DNA from: a virus
IMG/VR virus record: IMGVR_UViG_3300045257_000305
Span: 1 to 45,355 of that record
DNA: 45,355 nucleotides
Strand: one strand, 5' to 3'
A program made the position numbers and the translations under genes. Shown here in pieces: positions 1-4,990 of the stretch (its first letter is position 1; every line of letters starts with the position of its first letter). Below the pieces are notes generated by a model. It ran no database searches and had not been told where the DNA came from. It saw only the letters and a program-made list of their open reading frames with translations.

Positions 1-305
1 GCGTAGGTCGCAGCGCGGGTCGCAGCGTAGGTCGCAGCGTCGGTCGCAGCGGCGGTCGCAGCGTAGGTCGCAGCGTCGGTCGCAGCGTGGGTCGCAGCGG
101 AGGTCGCAGCGTCGGTCGCAGCGTAGGTCGCAGCGTAGGTCGCAGCGGCGGTCGCAGCGTCGGTCGCAGCGTCGGTCGCAGCGGCGGTCGCAGCGGCGGT
201 CGCAGCGGCGGTCGCAGCGCGGGTCGCAGCGTCGGTCGCAGCGTCGGTCGCAGCGTGGGTCGCAGCGTAGGTCGCAGCGTAGGTCGCAGCGGCGGTCGCA
301 GCGGC
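1..305. repeat. 12-bp tandem array, left part (25 full units)
   Basis: This is a perfect-period 12-bp array, plus-strand unit GTCGCAGCGNNG, running from the window start to about 305 without any spacer. Only the two N positions change. Reading along the plus strand, NN is ta 7 times, tc 7, gc 6, cg 2, tg 2 and ga 1. On the minus strand the unit encodes X-Ala-Ala-Thr inside a gene that starts at 578. The same array continues at the other end of the window. The window begins in mid-unit, so the true copy number is unknown. Confidence 0.97.
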
Positions 306-578
306 CTTTGTGTTCTTCCGCAGATGCCAGATTGCCGCAGCGAAGCCGCCGGCAAATGCCATGATGCGCGGGGAGGGCACGATCACGACAATAGGCTCTT
401 CGCGTCCCGAGACGCGATAGAGATCCCTGATCGCTTGCGTGAGGCGGCCACGATCCACTGTATCGGTGCGCAGGGCGTTCGAGATCCACACTCGGGCGTG
501 CGCGTCCATGCGCATCTTTTCCTCTGCAGTGATCCCGCCTTCCGCCCTATCGGGGCGGCGAATGATTTTGGTAGCCAT
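1..578 (-). CDS. X-A-A-T repeat / DUF6745 phage protein, N-terminal part
   Basis: ATG at 578-576 opens a frame of 91 non-repetitive residues (start MATKIIRRPD, later VVIVPSP and AFAGGFAAAIWHLRK). It then runs straight into tetrapeptide repeats X-A-A-T, with X = A, Y, H, D, R or S, and leaves the window at position 1. The C-terminal part lies at 45355-44253. The two frames agree if 5+12k bases are missing at the junction, which is what the repeat phase requires. From memory, phage proteins with this N-terminus, an AAT-type repeat and a C-terminal DUF6745 domain are common; their function is unknown. The gene starts 2 bp after the stop of the gene at 580-894, so it belongs to the same leftward operon. 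Confidence 0.85.
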   Translation of the reverse strand, partial: MATKIIRRPDRAEGGITAEEKMRMDAHARVWISNALRTDTVDRGRLTQAIRDLYRVSGREEPIVVIVPSPRIMAFAGGFAAAIWHLRKNTKAAATAAATYAATYAATHAATDAATDAATRAATAAATAAATAAATDAATDAATAAATYAATYAATDAATSAATHAATDAATYAATAAATDAATYAATRAATY

Positions 579-579
579 G

Positions 580-894
580 TCAGTCTGCTACCACGCGAGG
601 CTCATTCTCGTCGGTCCATTCGACCTGAGTAGGCAGATCGTAGAGGCCGGGGAGCACGGTCGCTGGCGAGTGCTCTTCATGGCGGAGCGCTGCAGGCGCG
701 CCCACGGCGAGCTGCGTGCGGCCGGGGAAGCTCACGCGCGACTCGGCCATGAATTGATGGCGGTGGCCCGTCGCCTCGCCCTCGCGCAGCACCAGAGCCT
801 TATCGGCCGGCGCGACGTCTGCGCTATCGCCCACGCGCACCAGGAGACAATCGCCCTGGCGGATCTGAGCGGCGTTCAATTTCTTCATCGTCAT
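580..894 (-). CDS. Small conserved phage protein with HxH and HEEH motifs
   Basis: 104 aa. The start is ATG at 894, with GGAG six bases upstream; an in-frame ATG two codons later is an alternative. Visible motifs are IRQGDCLLVRV near the N-terminus, EATGHRHQ in the middle, RHEEHSP about 25 residues later and a C-terminal VVAD. From memory this is a widespread small phage family with a GHxH / HEEHxPI pattern, often encoded next to a DUF6745 repeat protein, exactly as here. The conserved histidines suggest metal binding, but that is inference and no activity is known. It ends 1 bp before the repeat gene's ATG. Confidence 0.8.
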   Translation of the reverse strand: MTMKKLNAAQIRQGDCLLVRVGDSADVAPADKALVLREGEATGHRHQFMAESRVSFPGRTQLAVGAPAALRHEEHSPATVLPGLYDLPTQVEWTDENEPRVVAD

Positions 895-939
895 GTCAAT
901 CTCCGTTGTGAAATTCGTTGCGCGGATCTGCGGGACGGT

Positions 940-1068
940 TCACTTTCCACCCCGCTGAAACGGCCGGTGGCCTAGCTCGGGCCGCGCCATGAGCCGATAA
1001 TGCTCGCGGAGCGAGCGCAAGAGCTGCAACTGCAGCCACCGGAACGGGCGCCACTTCCGATTATTCAT
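940..1068 (-). CDS. 42-aa basic mini-protein
   Basis: ATG at 1068 overlaps the stop of the upstream gene by one base (TGATG), so translation is probably coupled. The product (start MNNRKWRPFRW) is rich in Arg, Leu and Trp and has no recognisable domain. Its stop at 940 is followed by a 45-bp gap that holds the ribosome binding site of the next gene. Its reality rests on the tight packing of the operon. I do not recognise the family. Confidence 0.55.
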   Translation of the reverse strand: MNNRKWRPFRWLQLQLLRSLREHYRLMARPELGHRPFQRGGK

Positions 1069-1388
1069 CACACATTCCCCTGTCGTCGGTTCGCACTCAC
1101 GGATCGCCAGACGTCCACGATCAACTCCTCGGTCGCGCGTTTCGCCTTCACCTTCTCGAATTCCAGAATCGAATCGGCCAGTTCGCCCTCTGCCTGCTGG
1201 ACGTCCTGGGACGTCTCAGCCATAGCCTTGCGTGCTTCAACCGACCCCTCCGACACCAGAAACACCTTGGACCGTGCGAGCTTCGCGCCGTACTCCTTGC
1301 GTGCGACCTGTGCTTTGAGCTCGGCCGCCTTCTCGTCGGTCTCGGCGAGGTAAGCGAGCGCACGCGCGCACCGGTCCTCCTGAATCAC
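1068..1388 (-). CDS. Coiled-coil protein downstream of ERF annealing protein
   Basis: 106 aa. The GTG start at 1388 overlaps the ERF stop (GTGA). The sequence is a long charged helix with heptad-like spacing (AETDEKAAELKAQVARKEYG, later LADSILEFEKVKAKR). It ends with a VDVWRSVSANRR segment that resembles the I-E-V-W-R-T...NRR end of phage proteins I remember beside single-strand annealing genes. A structural or partner role in annealing recombination is inferred from position only. Confidence 0.75.
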   Translation of the reverse strand: MIQEDRCARALAYLAETDEKAAELKAQVARKEYGAKLARSKVFLVSEGSVEARKAMAETSQDVQQAEGELADSILEFEKVKAKRATEELIVDVWRSVSANRRQGNV

Positions 1389-2047
1389 CGCACGACCGGC
1401 GCAGCACGGCCATTCGCGAGCACTCGGGGCTGCGCTTCCCGGGCACGACCAATCGCTTCCTTGAAAGCGCGCCGCTCGCCCGCGCTCATGAGGTCAGAAG
1501 CCGCGATGTACAGGTCTTGGTCGTCCACAACTTCGCAGTGGATATCGAAAGCCGCTTGATCGATTCCGACCTGCACGGCATTGCGCATGCGCTGCGCGAT
1601 CTGGGCGGCCTTGGCCCCATCGGCCCGCTTAGAGGCATCGCCTTGCGGCGTAATACGCCCGTGAGCGGCCTCGGCGTCATCATCCGTCTGATAGACCCCG
1701 ACCATGCCGGCGAGCGCGTAGCGACGGCCGTAGGAGATTGCAGACCCCACCCCTTGCGGGGTCGCCTCTTTCGGCAGGAGCCGGAGCGAGGAGCGCATCC
1801 ATTCCCCGCTCGTGTGTGCGAGCGTCGTGGTGATCGTGACGCCCGTGTCATCTGCGCTGGTCCCTTGGATCACGGCGAGGCCGTTGTCCGCGAGGGGCTT
1901 CCGGCAAGCGCTCCACACGCTCTCCAGATCCGCATAACGGGATTTGAAGAAGGGGTTGGCGGAGTCCTTCAGGGCTCCGCCCATGACGCCTTGGGCCTTC
2001 GCAAGGGCCGTGGCGAGGGCTGCAATGCTTTCGCTCTGTTCGATCAT
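1385..2047 (-). CDS. erf: ERF-family single-strand annealing recombinase
   Basis: 220 aa. The ATG at 2047 overlaps the preceding stop (ATGA). Typical ERF signatures are visible: NPFFKSRYADLESV at about residues 31-44, a GLAVIQ strand near 56, then TPQGVGSAISYGRRYALAGM followed by an acidic DDDAE stretch near 122-126. ERF proteins bind single-stranded DNA and anneal complementary strands; in temperate phages they drive recombination, circularise DNA or help form concatemers. The C-terminal third is less conserved and alanine-rich. This is the only recombination enzyme recognised in the window and the best-supported functional call in the leftward operon. Confidence 0.92.
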   Translation of the reverse strand: MIEQSESIAALATALAKAQGVMGGALKDSANPFFKSRYADLESVWSACRKPLADNGLAVIQGTSADDTGVTITTTLAHTSGEWMRSSLRLLPKEATPQGVGSAISYGRRYALAGMVGVYQTDDDAEAAHGRITPQGDASKRADGAKAAQIAQRMRNAVQVGIDQAAFDIHCEVVDDQDLYIAASDLMSAGERRAFKEAIGRAREAQPRVLANGRAAPVVR

Positions 2048-2223
2048 GACTGTCTCTCCCGTCGTTCCTGCGCTTTCCACTTCCCCGTGAAGTCGCGGTA
2101 GTCGTTGTCCCAAGGGGGCGGTGAGTGCCTGGTTCGCCTGCGCCGTCCCGGCAAGGTCATGAGGAGTGCTACGAGCGCGCTATAGCTCAGGCACACCACA
2201 ATCAATGCGACCTGCCAGCTCAT
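2044..2223 (-). CDS. 59-aa single-pass membrane protein
   Basis: ATG at 2223 overlaps the upstream stop (ATGA), and its own stop overlaps the ERF start. Residues 4-24 (VALIVVCLSYSALVALLM) form one hydrophobic segment. It is followed by RRRRTR and a polar, charged tail, which by the positive-inside rule suggests a cytoplasmic C-terminus. The family is not recognised. Location just before erf implies co-expression. Confidence 0.7.
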   Translation of the reverse strand: MSWQVALIVVCLSYSALVALLMTLPGRRRRTRHSPPPWDNDYRDFTGKWKAQERRERQS

Positions 2224-2393
2224 GCCTGCACCAGCTCGAGCATCGGGCGCCACTCTTTGCGCCGCTCATTCAGCTCTTCGTTCCGGATCGATAGCGACAG
2301 GAGCTGTCCCTCGATCCGCTCGCGCTCAGCACGGAGCTGGCGCATCCACTCGTCGTTTTCTTTAATCTCGGTGACGATCTGCTCGCGGGTCAT
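2220..2393 (-). CDS. 57-aa charged coiled-coil mini-protein
   Basis: ATG at 2393 overlaps the stop of the gene upstream (ATGA), and its stop overlaps the next ATG in the same way. The product is almost entirely Glu/Arg/Gln/Leu-rich helix (EWMRQLRAERERIEGQLL) and looks like a short coiled coil. No family is recognised. The coupling on both sides is strong evidence that it is translated. Confidence 0.65.
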   Translation of the reverse strand: MTREQIVTEIKENDEWMRQLRAERERIEGQLLSLSIRNEELNERRKEWRPMLELVQA

Positions 2394-2584
2394 ACATCCA
2401 CCTGCGCCTCGTCAGCCTGATCTAGCCAATCGGCTGCGGCAACGGCATCCTCTTCTGACTCAACAAAACAGATGATCCTCGCTGATATCAAAATATTGAG
2501 GAAAGGGAGAGCGGTCGAAGGCCAGTACACTTCGTAACCACGTGTGCCGCCCGGTGCGACAGCCTTTCGGATCGACGGTCTCAT
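2390..2584 (-). CDS. 64-aa hypothetical phage protein
   Basis: ATG at 2584 overlaps the upstream stop (ATGA). A longer in-frame extension exists, but its Arg-rich composition is a shadow of the overlapping genes, so the coupled ATG is preferred. The protein has a GYEVYWPSTALPFLN segment and ends with a strongly acidic helix (ESEEDAVAAADWLDQADEA). Function is unknown. Confidence 0.65.
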   Translation of the reverse strand: MRPSIRKAVAPGGTRGYEVYWPSTALPFLNILISARIICFVESEEDAVAAADWLDQADEAQVDV

Positions 2585-2772
2585 ACGACCCCCTTCGCCT
2601 TCAGTTCGGCATTGACACGCGCGAGACGGGCGCGGGCCTTGTCGGCGCGCATCTTCCAGGCGGCGGCCTCGTTCTCGAACGTGGTGATGGCTAAGGCTTC
2701 GGCGGCCTGATCCAGCTTCAGGACATGCACCGCGGCGCGCTCGGCGACCTCGGAGGACCCCCAGAGCTTCAC
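2581..2772 (-). CDS. 63-aa helical hypothetical protein
   Basis: The GTG at 2772 overlaps the preceding stop (GTGA) and is preferred over an upstream in-frame GTG at 2805 that would overlap the previous gene by 37 bp. The product is an Ala/Lys/Arg-rich helix (MRADKARARLARVNAELKAK) with no known domain. It is coupled at both ends to its neighbours. Confidence 0.6.
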   Translation of the reverse strand: MKLWGSSEVAERAAVHVLKLDQAAEALAITTFENEAAAWKMRADKARARLARVNAELKAKGVV

Positions 2773-2948
2773 GGCCGCCACTCCGAGCACGGCTCGCATA
2801 CCCACGTCTCGCAGCCAGCGGCAAAGACGGTGCGGACTCCCGGGCGCTGATCGCAGCAGTCACAGAGCGCGACCCGCTGGTAAGCGTCCACGACGCGGGA
2901 GACCTCAGCGTCCGTGCTGTCGGGGGTGAGGGTTTCGAGTGCTTTCAT
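2769..2948 (-). CDS. 59-aa zinc-knuckle mini-protein, first gene of the leftward operon
   Basis: ATG at 2948 is preceded by CGGAG with six-base spacing, a good ribosome binding site. The protein has two Cys pairs, CDCCD at about residues 29-33 and CETWVCEPC at about 46-54, spaced as in a small zinc-binding fold. As the first gene after the operator pair at 2974-3023 it may be a regulator or adaptor, but that is inference only. Confidence 0.7.
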   Translation of the reverse strand: MKALETLTPDSTDAEVSRVVDAYQRVALCDCCDQRPGVRTVFAAGCETWVCEPCSEWRP

Positions 2949-2973
2949 CGCAGGCTCCGAGGGTTCAACCGTG

Positions 2974-2989
2974 TAGCGAAATCTTGCTA
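2974..2989. promoter_or_regulatory. Operator-like palindrome OL1
   Basis: TAGCGAAATCTTGCTA is an inverted repeat (TAGC-N8-GCTA), extended by G/C on each side. It matches 15 of 16 bases of the site at 3823-3838 that sits in the promoter of the HTH regulator gene. It lies 26 bp upstream of the first leftward gene, so it is a likely repressor site for the leftward operon. On the minus strand TTGCAA, 17 bp, CAAGAT is a weak candidate promoter overlapping it. Confidence 0.6.
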
Positions 2990-3007
2990 CAACCCCAAGA
3001 GCATTGC

Positions 3008-3023
3008 AAGCTAAATATTGCTA
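3008..3023. promoter_or_regulatory. Operator-like palindrome OL2 (imperfect)
   Basis: AAGCTAAATATTGCTA keeps seven of the eight half-site bases of TAGC-N8-GCTA and the A/T-rich centre seen in the other two copies. Its centre is 34 bp from the centre of the 2974-2989 site, about three helical turns, which would suit cooperative binding. This is weaker than the other two sites. Confidence 0.4.
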
Positions 3024-3030
3024 GCGGTAG

Positions 3031-3369
3031 GCAAGGGCCTCTGAAGCGGGCCGAACGCCTCCCATCATCGAAGGCTGCAAAGCAATCCTGGCCGACGGAC
3101 AGCGCAGATTTTCGCGGGAGCTAGTGCCGGAACTGGAAAAGATGGGTATTCACGTCGGCGGCAAGAAGCCGAAGTCTCTTTTGGCGAGCTACCTATCGGC
3201 AGCCGATGATTTTGTCAGCGATCAGAAGTTAGGCGGATGGACGCTGCAATCCATCCAGAGGAAGGCAAGGACGGGCGAAGTTGCAGCTTCGCCCGTCCTT
3301 CGTTCTAACGGCTGGGAAACCCCTACCCACATGGTTAGTGCTGGGAAGGAGGATGCCGAACTTGGTTAG
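3031..3369 (+). pseudogene. HARE-HTH-like domain fragment
   Basis: The frame is open from 3031 to the stop at 3367-3369. It reads IIEGCKAILADGQRRF, then ELVPELEKMGIHVGGKKPKS, then LLASYLSAADDFVSDQKLGGW and TL. That resembles the GI-x-(I/V)-GGK-x-P...SxYLS...F...GGW-x-L pattern of winged-helix/HARE-HTH domains found at the C-terminus of bacterial regulatory or restriction proteins (from memory). The only usual start is GTG at 3124 after GGGAG, which would leave half a domain, so it is probably a decayed or acquired fragment. Its tail runs through the hairpin at 3267-3300. Confidence 0.45.
3267..3300. terminator. Strong hairpin with 14-bp perfect stem
   Basis: AAGGACGGGCGAAG at 3267-3280 pairs perfectly with CTTCGCCCGTCCTT at 3287-3300, with a six-base loop. 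The 3' side continues CGTTCT, so the U tract is poor. It probably acts as a terminator or RNA-stability element closing the fragment upstream and separating it from the tRNA genes. Confidence 0.6.
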
Positions 3370-3371
3370 CC

Positions 3372-3400
3372 ATCATCTCAGCTCAATTGCCCGAGATGAT
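3372..3400. other. Inverted repeat upstream of the tRNA genes
   Basis: ATCATCTC at 3372-3379 and GAGATGAT at 3393-3400 form an 8-bp perfect stem around a 13-base loop. It is followed by TTTCTGG and lies 16 bp before the first tRNA. It could be a weak terminator or a processing signal for the tRNA transcript. No protein-coding feature explains it. Confidence 0.35.
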
Positions 3401-3416
3401 TTCTGGTCTTGGACGA

Positions 3417-3489
3417 ACGCCCGTAGCTCAGCAGTAGAGCAGGTGGCTTCGTAACCCCAAGGTCGCTGGTGCAATTCCAGCCGGGCGTA
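3417..3489 (+). tRNA. tRNA, probably Thr (CGT) with irregular anticodon arm
   Basis: The 73-nt cloverleaf has acceptor ACGCCCG/CGGGCGT (7 bp), D stem GCTC/GAGC, T stem GCTGG/CCAGC with loop TGCAATT, discriminator A, then CC. The anticodon region GGTGGCTTCGTAACCCC does not fold cleanly. A seven-base loop gives anticodon TCG with two stem mismatches. Reading the loop as TTCGTAA, as in common tRNA-Thr(CGT), gives a C-C mismatch at the stem top; an eight-base loop is also possible. I am sure it is tRNA-derived, less sure of its identity. Confidence 0.65.
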
Positions 3490-3556
3490 CCTTCCTTAAC
3501 CAGAGCCAACCAAAAGCGAAGCTGCAGGGGTGTATGTTGAGATTTCGGTTTCTGTG

Positions 3557-3630
3557 GTGGCCGTAGTTCAAGCCTAAAGAACCCTCGGCTGGTATCCGAG
3601 AGATACGGGGCGGCACCCCCGTCGGTCACC
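3557..3630 (+). tRNA. tRNA-Thr (GGT)-like gene with unusual T loop
   Basis: Acceptor GTGGCCG/CGGTCAC (one G-T pair), D stem GTTC/GAAC, anticodon stem CTCGG/CCGAG with loop CTGGTAT (anticodon GGT) and T stem ACGGG/CCCGT all pair. The D loop lacks the usual GG and the T loop (GCGGCACC) lacks TTC, so standard tertiary contacts are missing. It is either a divergent phage tRNA or a tRNA-like RNA. It lies 67 bp after the first tRNA. Confidence 0.5.
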
Positions 3631-3816
3631 CACTTTTTCCTAGTCCTAGCAACACCTCGCAATGTCGCTTGCCCACGAGTTACGCACAACTGTTTGGTTT
3701 TGTGCAAGATTATGAGAGCTTAAATGTCACCCTCATCACCATCTTCATCATCATGACCGGCAAGACAAAGGCTACATCGCCAATATTCCGCGCATCTGCC
3801 TTCTGCATCGAACCGC

Positions 3817-3852
3817 TTGTCATAGCGAAATTTTGCTACTAGTATCACGGGA
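3817..3852 (+). promoter_or_regulatory. Regulator promoter with operator in its spacer; leaderless start
   Basis: The -35 TTGTCA (3817-3822) is followed by a 17-bp spacer and the -10 TAGTAT (3840-3845). The expected start site is 3851-3852, the A of the regulator's ATG, so the mRNA would be leaderless like lambda cI from pRM. The spacer holds the palindrome TAGCGAAATTTTGCTA (3823-3838), so a bound repressor would block polymerase directly. There is no Shine-Dalgarno before the ATG, which fits a leaderless message. Confidence 0.65.
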
Positions 3853-4103
3853 TGGACCTCGCACACGTCGTTTTGGACATAAGGACCCGAATTAACGCTC
3901 TGGGGATGACGCGCGAGCAATTGGCTCCGCGCCTGGGCGTCACGTATTCCTGGCTCTGCAAGTTCATGCAAGGTCACCGAGACGCGAGGAATCCGCGCAT
4001 CGGAACACTGGCGAAGGTGCAGAGCGGACTCGCCGAACTCGAGCGCAAGCCTGCAAATGAAAAACGCCCCGTGGGAGAAGTCCAACGGGGCGTTCTGCTT
4101 TAG
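3852..4103 (+). CDS. Cro/CI-type HTH transcriptional regulator
   Basis: 83 aa with an XRE-like helix-turn-helix at about residues 18-48 (REQLAPRLGVTYSWLCKFMQ). There is no C-terminal oligomerisation or protease domain, so it is Cro-sized rather than a full CI repressor. Its promoter contains an operator-like palindrome, and near copies lie before the leftward operon. It is therefore proposed as the autoregulated switch between the two divergent operons. The last 14 codons form a terminator stem, tying the end of the gene to the end of its transcript. The exact DNA target is inferred from position. Confidence 0.8.
   Translation: MDLAHVVLDIRTRINALGMTREQLAPRLGVTYSWLCKFMQGHRDARNPRIGTLAKVQSGLAELERKPANEKRPVGEVQRGVLL
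4063..4094. terminator. Bidirectional terminator inside the 3' end of the HTH gene
   Basis: AACGCCCCGT (4063-4072) pairs perfectly with ACGGGGCGTT (4085-4094) around a 12-base loop. On the minus strand the stem is followed by a run of five T residues; on the plus strand by TTCTGCTTT. It can therefore stop transcription in both directions, and is the better terminator for leftward transcripts. Confidence 0.7.
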
Positions 4104-4397
4104 GCGATCTGGGCTCTTAGAGGTCTGGATTCTGAAGCAGTTTCGATCGGGCTTCAAGGTCTTTCGTACGCCAGACCCGAATGCAGGCGGACGGCTCGCT
4201 GGGGGCGCAAGTCACGGGGCGAGTGAAAACTAAACCCGTGAGGCAGCCCTCTCTCCCCCTGCGCATCGATGGGGGGAGGGGGGGCAATGACTTGGAGTTC
4301 CGTGAGGTCAGGGTCGAGGAGGTGACGCAGGGCGCAGGGGATGAAGAGTGCAAGGGCGCACTCGGGGTGGTCAACCAACAGGTGAAGGAGGGTCTTC
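4104..4397. other. 294-bp region with competing open frames
   Basis: Between the HTH gene and the next well-supported gene, both strands are open. A minus frame (4154-4399, 81 aa, start MKTLLHLLVDHPECALALF) and a plus frame (4181-4414, 77 aa, start MQADGSLGAQ) both have GC-rich third positions, and neither has a good ribosome binding site. The minus-oriented T tract of the terminator at 4063-4094 slightly favours leftward transcription here. I cannot decide which, if any, is a gene. Confidence 0.35.
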
Positions 4398-4715
4398 ATG
4401 GCGGAGGCTCATAGCAAGAATCATACGCTCAATGTACTGGCGGATCACCCGCAGTACCGTCATCTGTTTCAATCGGGCCACAAAGCAGCGCAGTCTCCGA
4501 AGGAGAAGCGCCCCCCGTCTGCTCCGGTCCGTCTCCCGGTCCACTACCGCAAGCTGACTGACAACGCGATTCTCGCGAGCACCGGCCCCGTCATCTGCCG
4601 CGTGGGCGACCAGTTCACGGTATTCGACCGGCAGAGCTCTGACTCGCACACCGCCCGGTCCCTCGGGTGCTTCCCGAACGCTCAGGACGCCAAGGCGTTC
4701 GTCGCGCTCCTGTGA
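4398..4715 (+). CDS. 105-aa hypothetical early protein
   Basis: The ATG at 4398 follows AAGGAGG with six-base spacing, one of the best ribosome binding sites in the window. The N-terminal half is polar (His/Lys/Pro-rich). The C-terminal half reads like a compact beta domain (GPVICRVGDQFTVFD, then NAQDAKAFVALL). The family is not recognised. Its stop overlaps the GTG of the nuclease-like gene. Confidence 0.75.
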   Translation: MAEAHSKNHTLNVLADHPQYRHLFQSGHKAAQSPKEKRPPSAPVRLPVHYRKLTDNAILASTGPVICRVGDQFTVFDRQSSDSHTARSLGCFPNAQDAKAFVALL

Positions 4716-4990
4716 GCCGTCACCGCACGCACCGCAAGGACTCCACCCAGGACGCCATCGTCGAGGCGCTCCGGCGCTGTGGGTGCGCCGTATGGCCTAT
4801 CGGGGAGCCGTGCGACCTTCTGGTGAAACGCGGGGGGAGGCTTTTCCTCATCGACTGCGAGGGCACGACGAAATACCGGAAACGCGATGCCGCCCAGCTC
4901 GTCAACTTCCTGCGCTGGGGGGTGCTCATCGCGCATACCCCTGAAGAGGCCCTCGCATGCACATTCTCGACAGCACCCGTTATCGCTTGA
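4712..4990 (+). CDS. VRR-NUC-like small protein with altered active site
   Basis: 92 aa, GTG at 4712 overlapping the previous stop (GTGA). The layout AIVEALRRCGCAV, PCDLLVKRGGRLFLIDCEG, LVNFLRWGVLIAHTPEEAL matches small VRR-NUC (PD-(D/E)xK) phage nucleases, where GxPDLL and (I/L)EVK carry the metal-binding residues. Here D is kept in PCDLLV, but the E-x-K position reads D-C-E, so the catalytic lysine is missing. It may be inactive, use shifted residues, or act as a binding protein. The assignment rests on motif order only. Confidence 0.6.
   Translation: MSRHRTHRKDSTQDAIVEALRRCGCAVWPIGEPCDLLVKRGGRLFLIDCEGTTKYRKRDAAQLVNFLRWGVLIAHTPEEALACTFSTAPVIA

Noticed and set aside
1-305. Diversity-generating retroelement acting on the NNC codons
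   Set aside because: The NNC pattern recalls adenine-targeted mutagenesis, but no reverse transcriptase, template repeat or accessory gene is visible and the variation is spread over a tandem array. I keep only the observation.
87-632. Plus-strand open frame with Gly-Arg-Ser-(Val/Gly/Ala) repeats through the left array
   Set aside because: It reads the 12-bp array in the opposite direction and then loses any protein-like pattern. The minus-strand X-A-A-T frame has a proper start, a conserved N-terminus and a matching C-terminal half.
2939-3124. 61-codon plus-strand frame across the leftward operators
   Set aside because: It runs through operator sites and overlaps the opposite-strand gene start; no domain or ribosome binding site.
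3720-4157. 145-codon minus-strand frame opposite the HTH regulator
   Set aside because: It covers the regulator's promoter and has no start signal or domain; the plus-strand HTH call is much stronger.
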